This document shows positions 57,338 through 64,000 of a stretch of 64,000 nucleotides of DNA, piece after piece. Position 1 is the stretch's first letter. Each line of letters opens with the position of its first letter. The stretch is from Vibrio sp. SCSIO 43135 (GTDB lineage Bacteria; Pseudomonadota; Gammaproteobacteria; Enterobacterales; Vibrionaceae). The notes beneath the pieces were generated by a model that had not been told where the DNA came from, did no database searches, and saw only the letters and a program-made list of their open reading frames with translations. A program made the position numbers and the translations under genes. The stretch covers positions 2,976,001 through 3,040,000 of the forward strand of contig NZ_CP071859.1 of the NCBI RefSeq assembly GCF_023716665.1. Reading direction: 5' to 3'.

Positions 57338-57796
57338 CTAAAGCGTTTCTTTGGCCATAATGGCCTGCCACTCCTGCTCACTGACTGGCATGATTGATAA
57401 ACGGTTACCACGCTTCACTAATGGCATATTCTCTAGCTCTGGCATCGCTTTCATCACGCTCAATGGAATAATCCGCTCGGTCTTACGCACAAACTCAATA
57501 TCCACCATCATCCAACGTGGGTTCTCTGGATCGGATTTAGGATCGTAGTAATCGCTCTCTGGGTCGAACGCATAATGGTCTGGGTAGGATTCCTTAATCA
57601 CTTTTGCGATTCCAGCAACACCGACTTTCTTGCACGACGAATGGTAAATGAGCACTAAGTCGCCTAGTTTTACGTCATCACGCATCATATTACGCGCTTG
57701 GTAATTACGAACGCCCTCCCAGCACGACGTGTTTTGTGTTCGTAAAGTGTCAATTGAGAAGGTGTCGGGTTCTGTTTTAAATAACCAATATGCCAT
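57338..57796 (-). CDS. EVE domain protein
   Basis: 152-residue single EVE domain, a PUA-like fold that recognises modified bases in nucleic acids. 'MAYWLFKTEPDTFSIDTL' opens it; 'WEGVRNYQARNMMRDD' (~26-41) and 'FPD'-like 'YDPKSDPENPRWMMVDIEF' (~84-102) follow, all family hallmarks. Start set at MAYWLFK because every family member begins there; the longer frame runs into the divergent lipoprotein gene. Function in this organism unknown. Confidence 0.9.
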   Translation of the reverse strand: MAYWLFKTEPDTFSIDTLRTQNTSCWEGVRNYQARNMMRDDVKLGDLVLIYHSSCKKVGVAGIAKVIKESYPDHYAFDPESDYYDPKSDPENPRWMMVDIEFVRKTERIIPLSVMKAMPELENMPLVKRGNRLSIMPVSEQEWQAIMAKETL

Positions 57797-57834
57797 AATG
57801 AATTCCAAATAATCCGTTCTGAGGAAGATATAGC

Positions 57835-58884
57835 ATGAAGGCGTACCAAATCCCAATGGCTTTAGCCGCAATCTTTGCATTGCAGGCATGTACCAGTGTC
57901 GATAATAAAGACCAGCAGCCACAATCGATTCCCGCCACGCTAGACCAGCCGACCTCGATAGCACCGCAAACTTTCATTATGCGCGGCGAAGTTGTCGTCG
58001 GGCATGAAGCTCGCTCTTTCACTCCTTGTGGTAGCAATCATCAAATGTGGTTAGCGCTTTCTCCAGAACAAACTCAAAAAGCGCTGTCGTTAGTTCGTGC
58101 ACCGTATGAGCCACTATATGGTGAATTAATTGGCCACCTACAAGCCCCTACCAACAACGGCTTAGACGCCGACTTTAATGCGGTATTTGTAGTCGATGAG
58201 ATCAATATGCTGACCGCCGAAAACCCAAGACGTTGCGGACAAGCCCCTAAGGCGACACGCGCCTTTGGTATGGAACCCGGCTGGTCTGCCACATTCAACA
58301 AACAGACAGTGACATTCCAAACAATGGGTTCAAAGCCACAAGAGCTGACCATCGAGCGTAGCCAAATATCCTCAACTAAAAGAGAATACCAACTCGATCG
58401 AGGTCAGTTGACGTTAGAAGCGGGTCGCTGCAGTGACACAATGAGTGACAGCACCTATGGCTGGACGAGTTCGTTAACTCTAGATGATAAGCAATACAAA
58501 GGCTGTGCCACCCTGGCCAATGTCGACAGCACTTTGAACTGGACAGGGCTGTACCACGCCGCTTCAACCAAAACCAGTGACTTTAGTATCCGTTTACAGC
58601 TCAACCCAGACCACACAGCAACCACCAGTTACGACTACAACAATGGCGATCCTGCAACCATAGAGCGTGGCTATTGGCAGCAACTAAACCCAGACCAAAT
58701 TCAAGTTGTCATGACTCGCCACCAGCAGCAATACCTCGTCTCCGAGCGTATTTTCACTCGTGATGGTGAGCAAATTAATGCGGAGAAAGAACGAGTTGGA
58801 GAAATTGTCTACCCTATCGCTAACGGTGGCTTAACACTATTTAAAGCGAAGCAGGAGGGCGCTTCCTCTGCCCCAAAGCAATAG
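57835..58884 (+). CDS. lipoprotein with COG3650-like and NlpE-like domains
   Basis: 349-residue predicted lipoprotein: signal peptide 1-18 ending in lipobox 'LQAC' with Cys19. A COG3650-like domain ('MRGEVVVGHEARSFTPCGS', ~49-67) is followed by an NlpE-N-like beta domain (~230-345, 'LNWTGLYHAAST...' and 'IRLQLNPDHTATTSYDYN'). NlpE senses surface contact and copper in E. coli. The frame stops at 58884, but the next frame continues without a start codon as apparent coding sequence, and a -1 slippery heptamer with an upstream Shine-Dalgarno lies at the end. The gene may therefore be frameshifted, mis-sequenced or recoded into a longer protein. Confidence 0.78.
   Translation: MKAYQIPMALAAIFALQACTSVDNKDQQPQSIPATLDQPTSIAPQTFIMRGEVVVGHEARSFTPCGSNHQMWLALSPEQTQKALSLVRAPYEPLYGELIGHLQAPTNNGLDADFNAVFVVDEINMLTAENPRRCGQAPKATRAFGMEPGWSATFNKQTVTFQTMGSKPQELTIERSQISSTKREYQLDRGQLTLEAGRCSDTMSDSTYGWTSSLTLDDKQYKGCATLANVDSTLNWTGLYHAASTKTSDFSIRLQLNPDHTATTSYDYNNGDPATIERGYWQQLNPDQIQVVMTRHQQQYLVSERIFTRDGEQINAEKERVGEIVYPIANGGLTLFKAKQEGASSAPKQ
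58853..58878 (+). other. candidate -1 frameshift signal
   Basis: AGGAGG (58853-58858) lies 13 bases before the heptamer C CCA AAG (58872-58878), which has X XXY YYZ form in the lipoprotein frame; the zero frame stops at TAG two codons later. The layout recalls dnaX, where an internal Shine-Dalgarno stimulates -1 slippage. A downstream stem is weak at best. Confidence 0.45.
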
Positions 58885-59372
58885 AGCTTAGCCAAAAAGG
58901 TGCGGCTTCTATTCCGGCCAAGGCAGAATTTAATCGCGAAGTAGACCAAGCGCTACGCCAGTATTTTGCAATGCACAGTAGCGCACCAGACAAGGTGCGC
59001 TACAACTGGTTGACCTATGACCTTAACGGTGACGGCAAGGAAGAGTTACTTGCTCAACTGAACTGGTGTGGTTCAGGGGGCTGCACACTGCTGATTTTTG
59101 AAAATCATCAAGATAAATGGCGATTCAATAGCCGTATCACCTTGGTTCGAACTCCGATTGATGTCAGCTCAAGCTCGACCAATGGATGGCAAGATCTACT
59201 ATTTACAGTAAGTGGTGGTGGCGCTAAAACACAGCAACACCTGATGCAGTATACCGGCGTTAGCTATCCGCTCAACCCAAGCACGGCTCCGGTCAAAAAA
59301 AGCAGCAAACAAAGTGACGCAATATTATTTTCAGATGGCCAATCACCGTTTCAGTACGGATTGGAGATGTAG
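58879..59372 (+). pseudogene. frame-shifted continuation of the lipoprotein (calcium/EF-like repeat domain)
   Basis: Open frame in -1 phase after the lipoprotein stop, open back to 58845. Its first start codon is the ATG at 58971 (133 codons), yet the preceding 30 codons ('AIELSQKGAASIPAKAEF') look coding and continuous with 'LRQYFAMHSSAPDKVRYNWL'. 'YDLNGDGKEELLAQLNWCG' resembles the DxDGxGxEE calcium-binding loop of FG-GAP-like domains. It has no fitting ribosome-binding site near 58971. Read with a -1 shift, the combined lipoprotein would be about 512 residues. Alternatives: a separate gene starting at 58971, or a real pseudogene. Confidence 0.6.
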
Positions 59373-59378
59373 CGCCCC

Positions 59379-59993
59379 ATGACTCAACCATGCCCGCAAT
59401 GTGGCTTTTCTCATCACTGCTTATGTCCGCTTTACCCTAAGCTCGATAGCAGTGTGCACATAGCATTACTCACGCATGAAAATGAGCTATCACGAGATAC
59501 CAATACTGGTCAGATTCTCCAGCGCTGCTTACCATACTGCACCACTCATGTGTGGCATAGAAAAAGCGCTCCGGAATCGCTGCAAATCCTACTCAGTGAT
59601 CGAGATTATGCTCCCTTCATTGTTTTTCCTAGTGAAAACAGCTTACCCATTGAACATGTGATAAGCGCAGTTGAAACAACAGATAGCGAGTTGGGTTCGT
59701 GCACCAGAACCCCCGTATTTATCGTCTTAGATGGTACTTGGCAGGAAGCTAAAAAGATGGTGAAGAGAAGTGCTTGGTTAGAGGGTCTGACACATGTTTC
59801 GATCACCGCCAGCAGTGATTCTTCTTATCAGCTCAGACGTAATCAAGACAGTGGCAATTTGTGTACGCTTGAAGTCGGATGTGAACTGCTAAGAGCACAA
59901 GACGATGTGGCTCAAGCCAGCCAGCTAGAGTCTTTCTTTCGCCATTACATGAAGGTATTTAAGGCCGACAAGAGTGGTCATGCTTTAAAGTAA
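59379..59993 (+). CDS. DTW-domain tRNA-uridine aminocarboxypropyltransferase
   Basis: 204-residue enzyme of the DTW family, which adds the 3-amino-3-carboxypropyl group from SAM to uridine 47 of tRNA (acp3U). Cys5, Cys8, Cys14 and Cys16 ('CPQCGFSHHCLC') form a probable zinc site; the DTW motif is 'VFIVLDGTWQEAKKMV' (~113-128). Shorter than E. coli YfiP/TapT (232). It starts 7 bases after the fragment upstream, so could be co-transcribed with it. Confidence 0.85.
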   Translation: MTQPCPQCGFSHHCLCPLYPKLDSSVHIALLTHENELSRDTNTGQILQRCLPYCTTHVWHRKSAPESLQILLSDRDYAPFIVFPSENSLPIEHVISAVETTDSELGSCTRTPVFIVLDGTWQEAKKMVKRSAWLEGLTHVSITASSDSSYQLRRNQDSGNLCTLEVGCELLRAQDDVAQASQLESFFRHYMKVFKADKSGHALK

Positions 59994-59995
59994 CG

Positions 59996-60715
59996 CTAAT
60001 CGAGCAGGTCGAGCAGCTCATCGAGTTGATGAATTTCCACATCGGGAAGTGAGCGAGCATGGCGATGTTGAGTCAAACTATCGCCTTGGTCGTTAAACCA
60101 GCATGCTTGAAAGCCATTCACTTTAGCGCCATAAACATCCGATTTGAGATGATCGCCAACGTGCAAAATGTTATGAGCTGGCAGTTGTAAATAATCACGC
60201 GCCTGGTCAAACATATCCGGGAAAGGCTTAGCTTTGCCATCAGGCCCAGCTTTCAGTACTAATTGGAAATACGGCGCTAAACCAATCCTATTAACGTCGA
60301 CATTGCCATTTGTGATCGCCACCAAAGGCAGCTTTTGAGCCAGTAGCCCCATCACTCGATGGCTCTCTTGTGGAACATCAAACTGGCTTCTCAGCTCAAG
60401 TACTTTAATAATTGCCTCATCCGCCGCCTGCTTGGCTTGCAGCGGCGTATAACCTAACGCCGATAATCCTTGCTGTATTTGAGTGTGACGCCACAAAGTG
60501 ACGTCGTGAGTCAGCATCGGATCTTTCAATGCGACCTCACGCTTTAATGTCTGCCACCAGCTCAATGGTTGAGTAGCAGATACAGGGTGTTTTTGGTGCA
60601 GCCACTCAGCCATCTGTCGTTCCACTCGACGTATAATTGGCCGGTTGTCATACAAGGTGTCGTCTAAGTCAAAGCTCATCGCTTTTATCGGCGACAAGCG
60701 GCGGTAGAAGTGCAT
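59996..60715 (-). CDS. yigB: HAD phosphatase YigB
   Basis: 239-residue HAD-IA phosphatase. 'AMSFDLDDTLYDNRP' has the nucleophile and acid Asp (~15-19), 'VAITNGNVDV' (~128-137) is motif II, 'KAKPFPDMF' carries the Lys (~160) and 'ILHVGDHLKSDVYGAKVNG' (~182-200) the metal Asp pair. E. coli YigB dephosphorylates FMN and the riboflavin precursor 5-amino-6-ribitylamino-uracil phosphate. It overlaps the xerC stop by one base, as in the lysA-dapF-DUF484-xerC-yigB operon of enterics. Confidence 0.92.
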   Translation of the reverse strand: MHFYRRLSPIKAMSFDLDDTLYDNRPIIRRVERQMAEWLHQKHPVSATQPLSWWQTLKREVALKDPMLTHDVTLWRHTQIQQGLSALGYTPLQAKQAADEAIIKVLELRSQFDVPQESHRVMGLLAQKLPLVAITNGNVDVNRIGLAPYFQLVLKAGPDGKAKPFPDMFDQARDYLQLPAHNILHVGDHLKSDVYGAKVNGFQACWFNDQGDSLTQHRHARSLPDVEIHQLDELLDLLD

Positions 60716-61644
60716 TACTCTTTCCCCTTTTTCTTAGCCCTTGGATGCGCTTGGTCATAAGCTTGTGCTAAATGCTGGAAATCCAAATGGGTGTATATCT
60801 GCGTGGTCGAGATATTTTCGTGGCCCAACAGCTCTTGCACTGCACGCAGGTTATTACTCGACTCGAGCATATGAGTAGCAAATGAGTGGCGCAATTTATG
60901 CGGGCTAATATGGCTCGCGACCGCTTGTTTCTGCCCCCACTCCGCCATACGTTTTTGCACGTTACGATGAGAGATACGAACGCCCAGTTTAGACACAAAT
61001 AACGCTGATTCATCTGCGTTGGCTAGCGAGCCTCTCACTTTCAGCCATTTCGCAACCCACTCTTGGGCCAGACCAGAAAATGGGACTTTACGTTCTTTGT
61101 CACCTTTACCGACCACGCGAATTTCACCAGCACCTAAGCTAATGTCTTTAACGTTGATACTCACCATTTCTGCCAAACGTAGGCCAGCGCCATACATCAG
61201 TTCCATCATGGCACGATCTCGAATCGATAACGGATCATCTTCATCCACTTCGAGTAACTGACCAACCTCATCCACATCTAAGTTCTTAGGCAGAGGACGC
61301 TGCTTACGTGGAGCGGATACCCCCTTGGCTGGGTTAGCGCTCAATTCACCACGTAGGATAAGGAAATCGAAAAAACTGCGTAGCGACGACAACCTCGTTG
61401 CCAAGCTACTGGCTTTCATGCCTTCGCGCATACCTTTACTTGCCAACTGACGTACCCAAGCCGCATCGACTTGATTCCAACTTTTTAGCCCCATTTGAAC
61501 GAGATGACCGGCCATGGTTTCAAGTTGTTGTTTGTAGTTACGTTGAGTATGCAGGCTCAGCCCTTTCTCGCTTCTAAGGTATTCGTAAAAGCGCTCTAAG
61601 GGCTGTTGTAGGCTACTGGGCAGTGTGACTGGAGATTCGCTCAT
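60715..61644 (-). CDS. xerC: tyrosine recombinase XerC
   Basis: 309-residue site-specific recombinase that, with XerD, resolves chromosome dimers at dif. The core-binding SAM-like domain is at ~10-100. The catalytic set is Arg in '[15 protein letters not shown]' (~150), Lys in '[13 protein letters not shown]', His-x-x-Arg in '[14 protein letters not shown]' (~243-256), and the Tyr nucleophile in '[13 protein letters not shown]' (~278-290). Start MSESPVTL chosen; it overlaps the DUF484 gene end by 32 bases. Fourth gene of the lysA-dapF-DUF484-xerC-yigB operon. Confidence 0.96.
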   Translation of the reverse strand: MSESPVTLPSSLQQPLERFYEYLRSEKGLSLHTQRNYKQQLETMAGHLVQMGLKSWNQVDAAWVRQLASKGMREGMKASSLATRLSSLRSFFDFLILRGELSANPAKGVSAPRKQRPLPKNLDVDEVGQLLEVDEDDPLSIRDRAMMELMYGAGLRLAEMVSINVKDISLGAGEIRVVGKGDKERKVPFSGLAQEWVAKWLKVRGSLANADESALFVSKLGVRISHRNVQKRMAEWGQKQAVASHISPHKLRHSFATHMLESSNNLRAVQELLGHENISTTQIYTHLDFQHLAQAYDQAHPRAKKKGKE

Positions 61645-62332
61645 GTTCGACCGATTGCCATGGCAGGGTTTCAATTAGATGAGAAAGCACTAACGCTAAG
61701 TGGCGCAAGAATAAGGTATCCATGTGTGGTTGAAAATGACCACCGTCTTCACTCGCAAACACTAATACGCCTTGTAGTTTACCTTTATTAACCAGTGGCA
61801 ACACCACGTAAGAACCCATTTCCGGTGCAGGAGTCTGCTCTCCTAACAAACCCATGCGATCTGCTTTGCGCATACGCCCGAGATAGGCATCTCGGCCATT
61901 CAAGTTGTTGGTCGCAAAACGCTGGTACTGTTCTTTGGTTAACGATAGATGGCTACCCGTTAGCTGTTCAGCGTCAATTAAGCGCACAAAAGCGCTCAAG
62001 CCAAGGGCTTTCGCTTTGTTTTGAACAGCGTGAATAACCTGTTCTAACGCCTCGCATTTGAGCACTTGCTCCTGCAGATCCATAAACTCATGGAAAGTGC
62101 GATCGTTGTTTTTCGCCATCGACATTAGAGCCGTGATTTCTTCTTCCAGCTCTTCAATGCGCTGCCTTTGACGATTCATTTGTAAATGAACTAAGGACAC
62201 TGCGCCTTGTTCTTGATTCGGTATTGCTAGCCTATCGACTAACTCTCTGCGATGCTGGAAGAAATCTGGATTATCCTTCAGGAATTCGGCCACAATTTCT
62301 TCGGTCAGCGCCGTCACTTCAATATCAGACAA
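61613..62332 (-). CDS. DUF484 family GAF-like protein
   Basis: 239-residue protein matching the DUF484 family found before xerC in many Gammaproteobacteria. An N-terminal helical part ('[17 protein letters not shown]', ~15-31, then a coiled-coil ~55-90 '[16 protein letters not shown]') is followed by a GAF-like domain (~100-225, '[19 protein letters not shown]'). Function unknown; its conserved operon with xerC suggests a link to that process but nothing more specific. Confidence 0.88.
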   Translation of the reverse strand: MSDIEVTALTEEIVAEFLKDNPDFFQHRRELVDRLAIPNQEQGAVSLVHLQMNRQRQRIEELEEEITALMSMAKNNDRTFHEFMDLQEQVLKCEALEQVIHAVQNKAKALGLSAFVRLIDAEQLTGSHLSLTKEQYQRFATNNLNGRDAYLGRMRKADRMGLLGEQTPAPEMGSYVVLPLVNKGKLQGVLVFASEDGGHFQPHMDTLFLRHLALVLSHLIETLPWQSVEHERISSHTAQ

Positions 62333-62353
62333 AATCGTTCCTTTCGCTAACGA

Positions 62354-63184
62354 TTAACAAGACAATTGACCGTCAAACACATGTGTCGCAGGGCCAGTCA
62401 TATACAAGGGTTTTCCAGGGCCTTGCCACTGAATCTTCAGGTCACCGCCTGGTAGGCTAACTTTCACAGAGGAATCTAATAGCCCCTGAACAATACCTAC
62501 CGCAACCGCACCACATGCTCCGCTGCCACAAGCTTGAGTTTCACCCGCACCGCGCTCGTATACTCGTAAGCGTACTTCTTCTCGGTTAACCACTTGCATG
62601 AAGCCCGCGTTTACACGCTCAGGAAAACGCTCGTGTGACTCAAGCAGAGGCCCTAAGTTATCAACATCAGCGGTATCAACATCATCAACCACAGTCACCA
62701 CATGAGGGTTACCCATGCTCACTGCACCGCAGAACAAGGTGTGCTCATCGGTACGTAAAATATAGGTTTTTTCTGTCTGTTTTGCTTTGAAAGGGATCTT
62801 AGAAGGTTCAAATTCCGGTACACCCATGTTTACCGTGACTTGATCATCTTCTTCAATATTCAGCACCATTTTGCCTTTTTTAGTGCTGACATTAATGCTG
62901 AACTTATTCGTTAAGCCTTTCATACGAACGAATCGAGCGAAGCAACGTGCACCATTGCCGCACTGCTCTACTTCACTGCCATCCGCATTAAAGATTCGAT
63001 AATGAAAATCTGTTTCTGGGTCATACGGTGCTTCTACAATCAGAAGCTGGTCAAAGCCAACACCGGTATGACGATCCGCCAAGCGGCGGATCAAATCAGG
63101 GGAAAAAAAGATGTTTTGCGTAATGCAGTCCACGACCATGAAGTCATTACCCAAACCATGCATTTTAGAAAAATGGAAATGCAT
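62354..63184 (-). CDS. dapF: diaminopimelate epimerase
   Basis: 276-residue enzyme converting LL- to meso-diaminopimelate for lysine and peptidoglycan. Both catalytic Cys are present: '[14 protein letters not shown]' (~71-84, first Cys) and '[17 protein letters not shown]' (~213-229, second). The N-terminus '[19 protein letters not shown]' is the family opening. Start at [10 protein letters not shown] fits the family; the longer frame overlaps lysA. Next gene after lysA, 10 bases apart. Confidence 0.96.
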   Translation of the reverse strand: MHFHFSKMHGLGNDFMVVDCITQNIFFSPDLIRRLADRHTGVGFDQLLIVEAPYDPETDFHYRIFNADGSEVEQCGNGARCFARFVRMKGLTNKFSINVSTKKGKMVLNIEEDDQVTVNMGVPEFEPSKIPFKAKQTEKTYILRTDEHTLFCGAVSMGNPHVVTVVDDVDTADVDNLGPLLESHERFPERVNAGFMQVVNREEVRLRVYERGAGETQACGSGACGAVAVGIVQGLLDSSVKVSLPGGDLKIQWQGPGKPLYMTGPATHVFDGQLSC

Positions 63185-63194
63185 AATGCTCCAA

Positions 63195-64000
63195 TTACTC
63201 CGGAAGGACACTTTCTAGAGCCCAAAGGCTCGATAACTCTTCACGCTGGCGGACTAAATGAGTCTTGTCACCATCGACCATCACTTCAGCAACGCGCGTA
63301 CGAGTATTGTAGTTCGATGACATCACAAAGCCGTATGCACCCGCAGAGCGAACCGCCAATAGGTCGTTTTCTTGAAGTACTAGTGAACGGTCTTTACCTA
63401 GGAAATCACCCGTCTCACAAATAGGGCCCACAAGATCATAAGTCGATGCTTCACCTTCACGAGGAACGACGGGAACAATATCTTGCCACGCTTGGTAAAG
63501 CGCAGGACGCATCAGATCGTTCATTGCTGCATCAATGATGGCAAAATTCTTATGCTCTGTATGCTTGAGGAACTCAACTTTCGTCAGCAGAACCCCTGCG
63601 TTTGCAGCGATGGCACGGCCCGGCTCAAAAATCAGTTCAAGGTCTTGGTGGTTTTCCAATCGTGCCAACAACGCTTTCGCATAATCAGAAGGCTGAGGAG
63701 GTAACTCATCACGATAAACAACGCCTAAGCCACCGCCTACATCTAAGTGCTTAATGTTTACACCGTGTGCTTTTAGGTCGTCGATCAAAGCCAATAGGCG
63801 ATCAGTCGCATCAATGAATGGTTCGATGTCTGTTAGTTGAGAGCCGATATGACAATCAATGCCTTGAACATCTAGATTTGGTAACCCTTGTGCAAACTGA
63901 TACACAGCAGGGGCACGGTCAAAAGCAATACCAAATTTATTATCACGTAAACCCGTCGAGATATAAGGGTGAGTATTCGCGTCCACATCTGGGTTAATAC
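63195..64000 (-). CDS. lysA: diaminopimelate decarboxylase (3' part only)
   Basis: About 268 residues, the C-terminal two-thirds of a PLP-dependent decarboxylase that makes lysine from meso-diaminopimelate. Frame is open through the right edge ('[20 protein letters not shown]'), so the N-terminal part with the PLP-binding Lys lies outside. Visible: '[11 protein letters not shown]' (~100-110, PLP phosphate), '[13 protein letters not shown]', catalytic-region '[13 protein letters not shown]' with Cys and Glu, and '[15 protein letters not shown]' with Tyr. First gene of the lysA-dapF-DUF484-xerC-yigB group as usual for Vibrio. Confidence 0.95.
   Translation of the reverse strand, partial: INPDVDANTHPYISTGLRDNKFGIAFDRAPAVYQFAQGLPNLDVQGIDCHIGSQLTDIEPFIDATDRLLALIDDLKAHGVNIKHLDVGGGLGVVYRDELPPQPSDYAKALLARLENHQDLELIFEPGRAIAANAGVLLTKVEFLKHTEHKNFAIIDAAMNDLMRPALYQAWQDIVPVVPREGEASTYDLVGPICETGDFLGKDRSLVLQENDLLAVRSAGAYGFVMSSNYNTRTRVAEVMVDGDKTHLVRQREELSSLWALESVLPE

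Overview
The window looks like a stretch of the large chromosome of a marine Vibrio (Vibrionaceae, Gammaproteobacteria), possibly of the Harveyi clade. That placement is an inference from protein similarity to known Vibrio families, gene order (trmA/btuB/murI next to rRNA operons; plsB/dgkA/lexA/dinF; ubiC-ubiA; glpE-glpG; ftsY-ftsE-ftsX-rpoH; rhtB/pldB/yigL; lysA-dapF-DUF484-xerC-yigB) and rRNA spacers carrying Glu-Lys-Val and Ala(GGC) tRNAs. No insertion sequence, prophage, integron or CRISPR array was seen. Almost everything is vertically inherited core genome, with a few accessory cassettes.

Layout. Bases 1-2.9 kb: end of a CBS-domain membrane protein, yjaG, a D-2-hydroxyacid dehydrogenase and a uracil-DNA-glycosylase-superfamily gene. 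Bases 2.9-19.8 kb: three complete ribosomal RNA operons in tandem, all on the minus strand. Operon 3 (right, transcribed first) has 16S-tRNA-Glu-23S-5S. Operon 2 has 16S-tRNA-Ala(GGC)-23S-5S. Operon 1 (left) has 16S-tRNA-Glu-tRNA-Lys-tRNA-Val-23S-5S-tRNA-Asp and ends at an intrinsic terminator. Only operon 3 has an extra upstream P1-type promoter; operons 2 and 1 each have one visible promoter about 70 bp after the preceding 5S gene. Bases 20-24.1 kb: a membrane-anchored RRM protein, murI, a PP-loop ATPase and btuB behind a cobalamin riboswitch.

Bases 24.2-35.8 kb: trmA, yijD-fabR, sthA, then an SOS/membrane-lipid neighbourhood in which lexA and dinF are separated by a methyltransferase with a Fur-box-like site. 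dgkA, plsB, ubiA and ubiC follow. Bases 35.8-43.6 kb: a secreted FliL-like protein, glpG-glpE, rpoH, the cell-division/secretion operon ftsY-ftsE-ftsX, rsmD-yhhL and yhgN. Bases 43.6-50 kb: yecH, yhhN, an AT-rich gene-poor stretch with a probable 26-residue membrane peptide gene, an exported isochorismatase-like hydrolase with a VOC protein facing a LysR regulator, and small membrane proteins.

Bases 50-53.3 kb: an arsenate-detoxification operon, arsR-GAPDH-tyrosine-phosphatase-arsJ, behind a palindromic operator. In this known pathway GAPDH makes 1-arseno-3-phosphoglycerate and ArsJ exports it; the phosphatase is the least explained member. Bases 53.4-64 kb: an EAL-HDOD protein, rhtB, pldB, yigL, an EVE protein, a two-domain lipoprotein apparently broken or recoded at a -1 slippery heptamer, a DTW-domain tRNA modification enzyme, yigB, xerC, a DUF484 gene, dapF and the 3' part of lysA.

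Features most worth checking: the candidate -1 frameshift near 58,872; the 26-residue peptide gene at 45,384; the phosphatase in the ars operon; the architecture and copy differences of the tandem rRNA operons; the membrane-tethered RRM protein beside the rRNA promoter; the DnaA-box-like cluster between glpE and rpoH; and the Fur-like site between lexA and its downstream methyltransferase.
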